Shown: positions 1 to 9,634 of the stretch, one piece after another
Layout of the letters: every line of letters begins with the position of its first letter
How positions within the stretch are numbered: position 1 is the first letter of the stretch
Assembly (NCBI GenBank): GCA_036346375.1
Contig: CM070500.1
Span: forward strand, 77,914,437-77,978,436
Direction: 5' to 3'
Length of the DNA: 64,000 nt
Source: Guadua angustifolia
Lineage: Eukaryota > Streptophyta > Magnoliopsida > Poales > Poaceae
Program-made: the position numbers and the translations under genes
Notes under the pieces: model-generated
Seen by the model: only the letters and a program-made list of their open reading frames with translations
Database searches by the model: none
What the model was told of the DNA's origin: nothing

Positions 1-463
1 TGTCGTCGGAGTATTCATCGTTGCGGTTGTTGGGGTCTTCGCTCAAACCTACTCTGTCTGGGTCATCCTCCAGCTCCCAACCATCACGATAGCCCACCGA
101 TGAGTCAAAGCTATTGTTGTTGTCTGAGATTGATGTTGACAAACGCTTATTTCCGACGACGCCTGAGGCAGAGGGAGTGGTGGTGCCCGAGACGGTCGTA
201 CTGGCCGGCAGAGACTATCGGTGTAGTGCATAAGCCGTGGCCAGCAGATTCATTGATATTATGTGCGGCGCTGCAGCCATTGTCGCAGGGGCTTCGGAGG
301 CCGAGGAGGCGAAGACGGTGGCGGTGGCGGAGGGTAAATCGATCGGCGATGAAGGCGAAGGCGGTGGCGATGGTAGAGCTGGCATCAGAGGCGACGGTAG
401 TGGAGTCGTCCCACATGGGGCGATAGAGTCGACAGAGGAGGGGATGGAGTTTGAGCTGCTCAT
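1..463 (-). pseudogene. Broken hypothetical ORF, 5' part, continues off the window
   Basis: On the minus strand a frame opens with ATG at 463 and stays open to base 1 except for one TAG at 215-217. The first 82 residues are Ser/Pro/Ala-rich (starting MSSSNSIPSS). The frame after the TAG reads a Ser/Thr/Gly-rich stretch and then an acidic, Asn/Asp-rich tail (SEDPNNRNDEYSDD at the window edge). That change from low-complexity to charged sequence in one frame suggests real coding sequence with a nonsense change, or a sequencing error, rather than a chance ORF. The copia LTR begins about 20 bp upstream of this ATG, so any native promoter has been displaced. I do not recognise the family. It could also be an N-terminal piece of a DNA-transposon protein. 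Confidence 0.35.
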
Positions 464-617
464 GGCTCGGAGGTAGTGGAATGTGTGAGATCATGTGATG
501 AAAAATTGGTTGAATGGTGAAATTGGCATTGTAAAGTGATTTTGATTATGGCATGTGTGGTGCCTGTGCATGTGCTATGTTGAGATGATTATCATGCTGG
601 TGATAGTATGATAAAGT

Positions 618-1210
618 TTGTTTGATGCAATGCACTCATGTGAGTGGTTGCATAGATCGTTTTTGAGGCAAGTCGTGGACTTGTGCTCAAATGATCGCTT
701 GTTTATCTTTGGTGATAGCATAATGGTTTTGCTTGATGCAATGCACTCGTGTGAGTGGTTGCATGGATTAATCTTGAGTCAAGTCGTGGACTTGTGCTCG
801 AACGCGTTGTTTGTTACTTCATGTGCGGTGTTGCTCGAGGCTAACGTGGTCGATGACGGACGGAACTAGGTTCATGGAGGAACCGAGGTTCGAGACTAGG
901 TTCGAGGAGGAATCGAGGTCTTGGTGGTCAAGGATGTCATGCGGGACGTTCGGGCTAGAGAACATGCATATGAAGGTGGTTAGTCACGTATGTGCAAAGC
1001 AGGGTGATCATGCGTGCAAAGTTTTGGTTTTGGCCATGTTGGGCCAAGTTGAGATAGATACGAACTCTTTCCATGTTGGAAGTGGAGTTGTATTCAATCT
1101 CTCTGTTCTTGCATGCGTGCAAGAGTTGTTTTTGGTCATGTTGGGCCAAGTTGGGATAGATACGTACTCTTTCCATGTTGGAAGTGGAGTTGTATTCTAT
1201 CTTTGTGTGT
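618..1210 (+). repeat. Two tandem duplications of about 110 bp inside the copia LTR
   Basis: The first pair (about 623-730 and 732-800) shares TGATGCAATGCACTC and CAAGTCGTGGACTTGTGCTC. The second pair (about 1020-1110 and 1128-1205) shares ATGTTGGGCCAAGTTG and CTTTCCATGTTGGAAGTGG. The same pairs are present in the 3' LTR as far as the gap, so they predate insertion. Confidence 0.85.
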
Positions 1211-1218
1211 TTGCTCTG

Positions 1219-1226
1219 TATAAATA
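1219..1226 (+). promoter_or_regulatory. TATA box of the copia LTR promoter
   Basis: TATAAATA followed by a G-rich stretch, in the middle of the LTR on the element's strand, where the U3/R boundary is expected. Transcription would start roughly 30 bp downstream. The matching part of the 3' LTR lies in the gap. Confidence 0.6.
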
Positions 1227-1470
1227 AGGGGAGGTGTCCCCTGTTTATTCTTGAGCAAGATTTTAGAGCGTTCAGGTTTTAGGGTTGTACTCTTGTGTTG
1301 GAGTACTTTAGACAAAAGAAATAAAGATCAATCTTCCAGAAAGCTAGTTGTTCTTTCGTGCATGCATGCATAAGATTGATCCGTGGCAACTGAAGTCCTC
1401 TCACGGTGTTTTGTTCATCACAGAGATCACGAAGTTCATCACGGAGTTCGGTTCTTTGCAAAGGTACTAT

Positions 1471-2032
1471 CTTGCGAAGGTAATATCTTTTGATCCGTAA
1501 ATCCGATCGAGTTGATTCTTATTGGGTTTGATTCGTATTTGAATCTAGTTTCTACAGTTAAAATTTCATATCGATCCAACTGTTAGATCTTTGGCAATTC
1601 GTGGTCGCCCATATTGCTAGCCTTGTCGCCCAGCTGTTAGATCGCGAATTGGTTCAGTCATCTTGCGAAAGTCATAACTTTTGATCTGTAGATCCGATCG
1701 ACCTGATTCTTCTTTTGTTCACTTCGAAATTGAGCCTAGTTTATACAGTTAAAATTTCACATCAATCCAACTGTTAGATCTTCTGTAATTTGTGATCGCC
1801 CAGATTGATGTCCTGCTCGCCCGACTGCTCGCGTGGTCGCCCGGATTCAGTCATTTTGCGAAGGACATAACTTTAGATCCATAAATCCGATTGATCTGAT
1901 TCTTTTTGTGTTAGCTGCAGAATTAAGTCTAGTTTCTTCAGTTAAAATTTCAGGTCAATCCAACGACTGGATCTTTAGGAATTTCTATTTTAGTAGACGG
2001 GTATCGGTCTGCTCGCCCAGACCGCGCGTGCT
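1471..2032 (+). repeat. Three tandem ~190-bp units in the LTR
   Basis: The motif CTTGCGAARGT/GACATAA...GATCYRTARATCCGAT recurs at about 1474, 1664 and 1854, a period of about 190 bp. Each unit also carries AGTTAAAATTTCA and ATCCAACTGTTAGATC (the third is altered). The three units have clearly diverged from one another. Confidence 0.8.
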
Positions 2033-2275
2033 CGCCCAACCTACTCGCCCAAGTGCCAGAGTGCTCGCCCAAGTGCCCAACCTGCTCGCCCAAGTGTCCT
2101 ACTGCTCGCCCAAGTGCCCTACTGCTCGCCCAGGTGCCCAAACTGGTCACCCAAGTGTCCTACTGCTCGCCCAAGTGCTCTACTGGTCGCCCAAGTGCCC
2201 AAACTGGTCGCCCAAGTGTCCTACTGGTCGCCCAAGTGCTCTACTAGTCGCCCAGACTGGTCTACTGGTCTCCCA
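2033..2275 (+). repeat. Minisatellite, ~20-bp unit, in the 3' part of the LTR
   Basis: About eleven head-to-tail copies of a 20-21 bp unit, consensus near CTCGCCCAAGTGTCCTACTG, with variants CTGGTCGCCC and CAGGTGCCCAAA. The frames open across it encode only repeated Cys/Pro/Ser peptides and are not genes. Confidence 0.9.
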
Positions 2276-2408
2276 ACTGCGTAAACTGGTCTTCAAGCAA
2301 TTTGAGTTCAATTGAGGTGTTTGAAAAGTTTGAAAATTTGATTTTAGCTTCCGCGCAATCATTCACCCCCCCTCTGATTGCTACATTAGTATATTTCGAT
2401 CCTACAAG

Positions 2409-2420
2409 TGGTATCAGAGC
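2409..2420 (+). other. Primer-binding site of the copia element
   Basis: TGGTATCAGAGC lies two bases after the LTR end. It is the usual complement of the 3' end of initiator tRNA-Met used by plant copia elements to prime minus-strand cDNA synthesis. Confidence 0.9.
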
Positions 2421-2465
2421 AAGGTTTTTCTAATTAATCTTAACTGGTGATTAGAAACCGTAGCG

Positions 2466-4640
2466 ATGGATAGGTATTCGACAAAACCTTGTGTTTTCGA
2501 TGGTGTTGATTTTCAGTTTTGGAAAGCAAAGATGGAGGCATATATTCAAGCTCGGGGTTTTGCAATTTGGGAAAAGGTATACAAGCCATACAATGTTCCC
2601 GAGAATGATGCGATCAATGACACCAATCGAGCACATGTTGAAGCAAACAAACAAAGCAAGGAATTTGATCATCCAAGGACTTGGAAGAAGTGATTTTGAT
2701 CGAGTGATTCATCTCAAGTCGCATATGAGGTATGGAAATCTCTTTGTGATTATCATGAAGGTTCTAACACTGTCAAAGAGGTTAGGCAAGATATTTATAA
2801 GAAAGAATACATGCGATTTGAGATGAAGCTTTGGTGAGTCTCTAGATGATTTCTTTGCGGTTCAATAAAATTCTTAGCAATTTACGTCTTTGTTGGAGTT
2901 TTCTTTGATGAGGCTACAAATGCTAGACAATTGCTTGGTGCATTAGACATGTCTATTTGGGAGATGAAAGTTACATCTATTAGAGAATCCTTTGTCATGA
3001 GTACACTTACTTTAGATGTTCTGTTCTCTAAATTAAAAACTCATGAGTGGATGTTCTTGCTAGGAAGATCGATCATAAATCAATTGCCTTGACCTCCCAA
3101 TCTAGCATGTCTCAGAATAATGCTTCTTCAAGCTTTGCTTTGTCCTCTTTGTCTTCACTAACTGATGAACAGATCGAAGAGTTTCCGAAGAAGATTTGGC
3201 ACTACTCTCTTCTCGGTTTAACAAAGCTTTGCAGAATGTGAGAATGAGAAAGAGAGTTGGTGGTGGCCCTCCAAGATGCTATGAGTGTGGTGATCTCAAT
3301 CACATTAGATCAAATTGTCCTAAGCTTGCAGGTAAAACATCAAGGGAGGAGAAGGACAACGACAGAAGAAAAGAAAAGAAAAGAAGAAGTTTTCACCAAG
3401 TGATAGAAAGAAAAAGAGCTTCATCAACAAAAAGGTTGTTCATCGGGTTCTTTCTGCTCTTGAACAAGTGAACTTAAGTGATGTGGATTCAGAGAGCGGT
3501 GAGGATGACACAATGGTTCCAAGCAAACATGATTTGTGAGATTGTGTCTCATGGCTAGAAGTGATGAAAGCTTCACCGAGGGACGATCATGACAGCTGAC
3601 TTCAATGAGGTAGAACCTTCTTACGATGAATTAACTATTTTTGTTGTTCGTCTTGGAAAATTGCTTGACAAACGCGACAAGAAAATTAAGAAACATGATG
3701 TTCTTGTGGAATCTTTGCATGCTGAAATTGTTAGACTTAAATCTTTGATTCCGATGATGATGCTTGCAAATCATGTGACTTAATCTCTGATGAGCTTCTT
3801 GTGCTTAGGAAAGAACACGTTTCTTTGTTAGAACAAGTCAATCTTGAAAAGAAAGAAAATGTGAAACATGTTAAAAGCGCTTAGTTGTTCAAGCTGTTGA
3901 TTTGCATGATACAACTCATTGTTCTAAATGTGCTATTTGGAATTGAAGTTGCATGATGCAAATGCTAGGGTTTCTCAAATGACAGATGCTATGCTCACTC
4001 ATGAAGTTCTCTCATGCTCAACTTATGCATAAGCAGAAAGGAAAAGTGGATGTTCCATGTAATAACTGTTTAACTCTTGCTCGAAAGGTTGATTACTTGG
4101 AAAAATCTTTAGAACGATTCACTACTGGAAAGAAAAACCTAAATATGATTCTGGATCAGTCAAGGGTCAGTACTCATCACAAGGGTTTAGGTTTTGATTC
4201 TTATGCTCATTATAAGTCACATGCTCCTACTGTTATTAAGACACTTGAAAAGGAAAACTTGAGATTGCAAATGAGTCTAAGAAAATGATTTTCAAGTCTG
4301 CTGGTATGCTATCTTCTACTATGTTGAATGCAAATGTTATACATTACTAAAGCTAAACATCATGTTAAGTATACTTGCACTCATTGTGGTAGAGATGGAC
4401 ACTTAGTAGATTTTTGCTTTAGACTAGCCAAACAAAGAAAAGAAAAGAAGACTAAGGCTAGGTCTAATTTGAGGAAGGCACATGTCACTCCTCATTTTGT
4501 GCCTAGGGTGATGCAAACACCTTTTGTTACAAGAAACACAGAAAGGGCAAATCTGATTTTTGAACAAAGCGTGCTCGTGTTGTGCCTACTGTGCGTGTGT
4601 CTCGATCTTGGATTCCTAAATGCTTTATTTCTAACTTGAT
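2466..4640 (+). pseudogene. copia gag region, frameshifted, with zinc-knuckle motifs
   Basis: Gag is the capsid-like protein that packages element RNA in the cytoplasm. The start ATG at 2466 opens a frame reading MDRYSTKPCVFDGVDFQFW, the typical N-terminus of plant copia gag with the conserved F..W pair. The frame is lost near 2693 and continues in other frames. A CX2CX4HX4C knuckle (CYECGDLNHIRSNC) is at 3277-3318, followed by a Lys/Arg-rich stretch. A second knuckle-like motif, CTHCGRDGHLVDFC, is at 4376-4417 before the protease. Lys/Glu/Leu-rich segments between them (3589-4290) look like coiled coil. At least four frame changes and several stops make this non-coding now. Confidence 0.85.
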
Positions 4641-4691
4641 CGAGGCCTCGACATCTTCTACGCTTTTATGTAGGCTTCTCGTGCGAGGAAG

Positions 4692-5930
4692 GAGAACATT
4701 TGGCTAGTTGATTCCGGATGCTCACGCCACATGTCCGGTGATAAAATTGGTTCTCCTCCTCACTTGTGCATCTCGTCTTTGAAAGTGTTACTTTTGGAGA
4801 TGCATCTTCTACTCTGTTGTGGCAAAAGGTACAGAAAGGTAAACAACAAGTTCATGTTCAAGGATGTGGCTCTAGTTGAAAATCTGAAATACAACTTGTT
4901 GTCTGTTTCACAAATGATTGATGAAGATCTTGAAGTATGCTTTAAGAAAAGTGAATGCAAAGTTTTAGATGCTTGAGAGACCTTGTGTTTAAGATTTCAC
5001 GCTTTGGAAGAGTTTTTAAGGCTAATTTTGATGTGTCACTTTCTTCTAAGCATAGGTGTCTAGTTGCCAATGTTTCTAAAGATTTATTCTTTTGGCATCG
5101 AAAACTTGGTCACGTTGGTTTTGATCATCTAACTCGCGTTAGTGGCTTAGATCTCATTAAGTGGCTTGCCTAAGCTTAATGGTGATAGCAATTTAGTATG
5201 CTCTTCTTGTAGACATGGTAAGATGATTTGCGGGTTCACATCTACCTCTTACCATGGTGATGACAAACGCTCGGGACAGCTACTACATCTTGACACGGTT
5301 GGACCTTCTCGAGTTCAATCCTTTGGAGGCAAATGGTATGTCTTGGTCATTGTTGATGATTATTCTAGATACTCTTGGGTTTATTTTATGGTATCTAAAG
5401 ATGAGACTTTTAGTCACTTTAGAAGTCTTGTTACTAGATTATCTGTTGATCACCCAGAGCACTTAGAGCTATCGAAGTGATAATGGAACCGAATTTAAAA
5501 ATTCTTCGTTTGATCACTTTTGTGTTGAAAAGGAATTGATCATCAATTTTCTTCATCTAGAGTGCCTCAACAAAATGATGTAGTTGAAAGAAAGAAGCAG
5601 AACCTTGGTTGAGATGGCTAGAACTATGCTAGATGAACATCTCACTCCTAGGAAGTTTTGAAATGAAGCAATCTCAAGCGCATGCTATGTTTCCAATAGA
5701 GTGTTTTTGAGATCGAAGCTAGGCAAGACTCCTTATGAGCTTCGTTTTGGTCATAGGCCTAGTGTATCTCATTTCAGAGTTTTTGGATGCAAATGTTTTG
5801 TCTTGAAATCTGGAAATCTTGATAAATTTGAAGCTAGAGCAATGATGGCATCTTTCTTGGATATCCTGCTCATACACGTGGTTATCGTGCACTTGTTTTG
5901 GAGACTAACAAAATTGTAGAAACACAGTGA
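4692..5930 (+). pseudogene. copia protease and integrase region, frameshifted
   Basis: The aspartic protease site is read as WLVDSGCSRHMSGD with the catalytic DSG at 4710-4718. Downstream is the GAG-pre-integrase segment (FWHRKLGH, near 5092-5115) and the CXXC of the integrase zinc finger (CSSCRHGK, near 5203). The catalytic core follows: HLDTVGP (first Asp), then SDNGTEF (second Asp, near 5473-5496) just after a stop in the previous frame, then VVERK (Glu, near 5583) where the usual PQQNGVVERK has Asp for Gly. Integrase joins cDNA to the chromosome. The domain order is intact, but several frameshifts separate the motifs. Confidence 0.85.
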
Positions 5931-6317
5931 AATTACTTTCGATGAGGCTAGTCCAGGCACTAGTCCAATTGATGCAGGAACAGGTGCATATGTTCAGGGG
6001 GAGAGTATTTTTGTTGATGATGATGATGATGTTGAGGATGAAGTGTTAATTCCTATTGCACAACAAGCTGTACCTCTTTCGGCACCTACCACTACATCAC
6101 CTACAGCTGAGCATCCTCAAGCAACAACATCTTCTGTACATGCTGAAAATGAAGAAGAAGGAGAAGGTTCCGCTCTGACTCCTTTGCACATTCAAAGAAG
6201 ACATCCACCTGAACAAATGATTGGAGATTTAAATGAGAGAGTCACTCGAGCCAGGTTTATTGCTCCTGATTCTCATGCTCACTCTGCTTTTGTGGCTTCT
6301 TTTGAACCCAAAGATAT

Positions 6318-7755
6318 ATCTCATGCATTAGCCAGCGAATCTTGGATCAATGCCATGCATGAGGAATTAGAGAATTTTGAGCGTAACAAAGTTTGGAAGC
6401 TTGTTCCACCTCCTCCGATTTTAATATAATTGGAACTAGATGGGTTTTCAAAATAAACAAAGTGAGGATGGTGTTGTTGTCAGAATAAAGCTAGATTGGT
6501 TGCTCGAGGATTTACTCAAGTTGAAGGTTTAGATTTTGATGAAATCTTTGCTCTGTTGCTAGAATTGAAGCCATTAGAATTCTTTTAGCATTTCTTTGCA
6601 TCTAAAGGTTTTAGACTGTATCAAATGGATGTGAAAAGTGCTTTTCTTAATGGCTATATTAATGAAGAAGTATATGTTAAGCAACCTCTGGTTTGAAAAT
6701 TCCAAATTTCGATCATGTGTTCAAATTGTCCAAAGCCTTGTATGGATTAAAACAAGCCCCTAGAGCATGGTATGATAGGCTAAAACCTTTTTACTTGAAA
6801 ATGGGTTTACAATGGGAAAGGTTGACAAAACTCTCTTTTTACTCAAGCAAGGCAATGATCAACTATTCGTCGGATTTATGTTGATGATATTATCTTTGGT
6901 GGTTCCTCTCATGTTTTAATGTCTAAGTTTTCAGAAACCATGAGAAAGGAATTTGAGATGAGCATGATGGGTGAGTTGACTTACTTTTTGGGACTGCAAG
7001 TGAAACAAACTAAGGAAGGTACCTTTGTTCATCAAAGTAAATACACAAAAGATTTGCTTCATCGCTTTGGGATGGAAAACTGCAAACCGGTCATGACACC
7101 CATGGGAGGCACTTGCACACTTGATCTGGATGAAGATGGTGAGATTGTTGATCAAAAGGAGTATAGAAGCATGATAGGCTCTCTGTTATATCTCACTGCA
7201 TCAAGGCCGGATATTCAATTTGTTGTGTGCTTGTGTGCGCGCTTTCAAGCTTCTCCACGTGTTTCACATCAACAAGCATCAGCGGATCTTGAGTATCTCC
7301 ATGGTACTCAAGATTTTGGTATATGGCTTTACCTTCCTCATGCATTAGTTTAAGAGCATTCTCGATGCTGATTTTGGAGGTTGTAGAATTGATAGAAAAA
7401 GCACATCGGCTCATGTCTTTTCTTGGGTAATTCACTTATTGCATGGTCCTCTAGAAAACAATCTTCTGTTGCACAATCAAGCGCTGAATCTGAATATGTG
7501 GTCTTTGCTAGTTGTTGTTCTCAAATTCTTTGGATAGTAGCTACACTTAACGATTATGGGGTTAATTTGGATAGTGTTCTCTGTTGTATGATAACACTAG
7601 TGCAATATGCATTGCTAAAAACCCCATGCAACATTCTAGAACAAAACACATTGAGATCGATTTCACTTTCTTAGAGATCATGTAGAAAAGGGAAATATTG
7701 TGCTTCATTATGTGGATCTTGAACATCAATTGGCGATATTTTCATAAAACCTTTG
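6318..7755 (+). pseudogene. copia reverse transcriptase and RNase H region, frameshifted
   Basis: RT begins with ALASESWINAMHEEL (near 6328). Further RT blocks are KARLVARGFTQVEG (near 6487), YQMDVKSAFLNGY (near 6618) and KALYGLKQAPRAWYDRL (near 6735). The catalytic YVDD box is intact at 6877-6888, in a different frame from the preceding block. The longest open piece (6919-7353) covers the RT thumb. RNase H follows with SAESEY (near 7483), and the C-terminal LEHQLADIF-type motif ends near 7755. At least four frame changes interrupt it. Confidence 0.88.
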
Positions 7756-8905
7756 TCTTCTTCTCGTTTTGCTTTTATTCGGGGAGAACTTGGGTTGGTT
7801 CATCCAATGGGATATTTTTAGGGGAGTTTTTGAAGTTTTGTAATATTTTGTAACATAATTTTTTTTGTGTGTGTTTCTTATTAAAAATGAAAAACAAAGA
7901 AAAATCTTGAGCATTGTATTTCATACACATATGTCATTTGAAGCCATATTTATGCTACAAGGCCTTTGCAACCTACTACATTTATACATATATGGTGTAG
8001 TTTATGTCATAACTATTTAAATGGAATGACAACTTGAATTAAATCTTGTCATGGTTGAACTTTCTTGGCTATCTTGATCCTGCTCAAAAAGTGCTAAATA
8101 TGAAAGTTGAGTGCTAAAGCTCAAAAAGTGATTGTTGATAAAAGCAAGATCAAGGTTATGTACTGTCGCACTTCTTCTTTCTGAGGCGCTTATCATTGCA
8201 CTATGATATGAACTTGGAAGAGGTTGTGTATGACCGAAACCATGAAACCTTAAGCTTGTGATTGCTTGGCATGGTTGAAAAGTAAGGCTGATGGTGCATG
8301 TAATTCCTTGCAATTGTTATTGTTGCAATCAAAGTAATGAATCATTTTTCAAAGCACAAATAAAGTGCACAAAAATTCAATGTTTTCGTGTTTTAAGATT
8401 GTTGAGAAAGGAGATCATGCCATGCAAAAATCGTTAATAGTACTTGATTTCTAGTTATGCTTACTCTACATTGTTTATGTGTAAATTTGAGGTGCAAATC
8501 TTGTTGATAGCATGACTTGGTGATCAAGTTGTTACATTTGTGCATGATTCATAATGCTCGATTACATAAAAAATCAACATAAAGGGGAGAAGTTTCTCTT
8601 TTGCTCTCTTTTGCATTCTTGATGAATCCATTGTCAAAGGGAGAAAGTTTGGAGTCAAAGGAGAAACTTTTGGTCACACATTGCACATTCACACACACAT
8701 TTCTTCTTTCATTAGGGGAGTCTTTCTTTTTGATAGGGGAGATTTCTTTTTAGATAGGGGAGATTTTTGTTCTTCTTTATAGGGGTAGATTTCTCTTTCT
8801 CATCTTTTGGTCACTTTACTTCTTTTGAAAATGGTGTTGCTATTGTAAGGTGAATGCCAATGTTAGTTTCAAATGGTGTTGCCAATGTTTTCATCAAGGG
8901 GAGAT
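7756..8905 (+). other. copia 3' untranslated region and polypurine tract
   Basis: About 1.15 kb between the end of RNase H and the 3' LTR with no convincing coding sequence; the longest frame is 98 codons on the minus strand. The polypurine tract AAGGGGAGAT ends at 8905 directly before the LTR. Three similar purine blocks (AGGGGAGTC, TAGGGGAGATT twice) and TAGGGGTAGATT lie at about 8714-8790. Confidence 0.8.
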
Positions 8906-9534
8906 TGTGAGATCATGTGATGAAAAATTGGTTGAATGGTGAAATTGGCATTGTAAAGTGATTTTGATTATGGCATGTGTGGTGCTGTGCATGTGCTATG
9001 TTGAGATGATTATCATCTTTGGTGATAGTATGATAAAGTTTGTTTGATGCAATGCACTCATGTGAGTGGTTGCATAGATCGATTTTTGAGGCAAGTCGTG
9101 GACTTGTGCTCAAATGATCGTTTGTTTATGCTGGTGATAGCATAATGGTTTTGCTTGATGCAATGCACTCGTGTGAGTGGTTGCATGGATTAATCTTGAG
9201 TCAAGTCGTGGACTTGTGCTCGGACGCGTTGTTTGTTACTTCATGTGCAGTGTTGCTCGAGGCTTAACGTGGTCGATGACGGGACCGGAACTAGGTTCAT
9301 GGAGGCGAGGTTGAGACTAGGTTCGTGGAGGAATCGAGGTCTTGGTGGTCAAGGATGTCATGCGGGACGTTAGGGCTAGAGAACATGCATATGAAGGTTG
9401 GTTAGTCACGTATGTATGCGGCAGGGGCGATCATGCGTGCAAAGTTTTGGTTTTGGCCATGTTGGGCCAAGTTGAGATAGATCTGAACTCTTTCCATGTT
9501 GGAAGTGGAGTTGTATTCAATCTCTCTGTTCTTG
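8906..9534 (+). repeat. 3' LTR of the copia element, truncated by the assembly gap
   Basis: Matches 484 to about 1111 with scattered substitutions and small indels and stops at the N run. About 1.3 kb of LTR would be missing if the element is complete. Confidence 0.9.
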
Positions 9535-9634
9535 NNNNNNNNNNNNNNNNNNNNNNNNNNNNNNNNNNNNNNNNNNNNNNNNNNNNNNNNNNNNNNNNNN
9601 NNNNNNNNNNNNNNNNNNNNNNNNNNNNNNNNNN
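9535..9634. other. Assembly gap (100 N)
   Basis: One hundred N between copia LTR sequence and an exon. A round number of N usually means unknown gap size, so the distance between the element and the gene is not known. Confidence 0.97.

Larger units (their letters stand above)
484..2406 (+). repeat. 5' LTR of the copia element
   Basis: Starts TG, ends CA and is directly followed by the PBS. It matches the sequence from 8906 to the gap. The LTR is built from several internal tandem duplications (listed separately) and contains a TATA-type promoter at 1219-1226. Confidence 0.92.
484..9534 (+). mobile_element. Ty1/copia LTR retrotransposon, degenerate, 3' end lost in gap
   Basis: Two copies of a sequence starting TGTGAGATCATG define the LTRs at 484 and 8906. 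The first ends CCTACA at 2406 and is followed by a TGGTATCAGAGC primer-binding site; the second is preceded by the purine tract AAGGGGAGAT. Between them the order is gag with zinc knuckles, protease, integrase, RT, RNase H, which is the copia order. All coding parts carry frameshifts and stops. Long LTRs (about 1.9 kb) and more than 1 kb of noncoding DNA between RNase H and the 3' LTR fit the SIRE/Maximus lineage, but that assignment is inferred. The 5-bp flank GAATG (479-483) is the candidate target duplication; the partner would be inside the gap. Confidence 0.93.

Noticed and set aside
1833..2315. 160-codon plus-strand ORF with repeated CSPKCPTARPS-type peptides
   Set aside because: It is a translation of the 20-bp LTR minisatellite; the unit is not a multiple of three and all frames read similar repeats.
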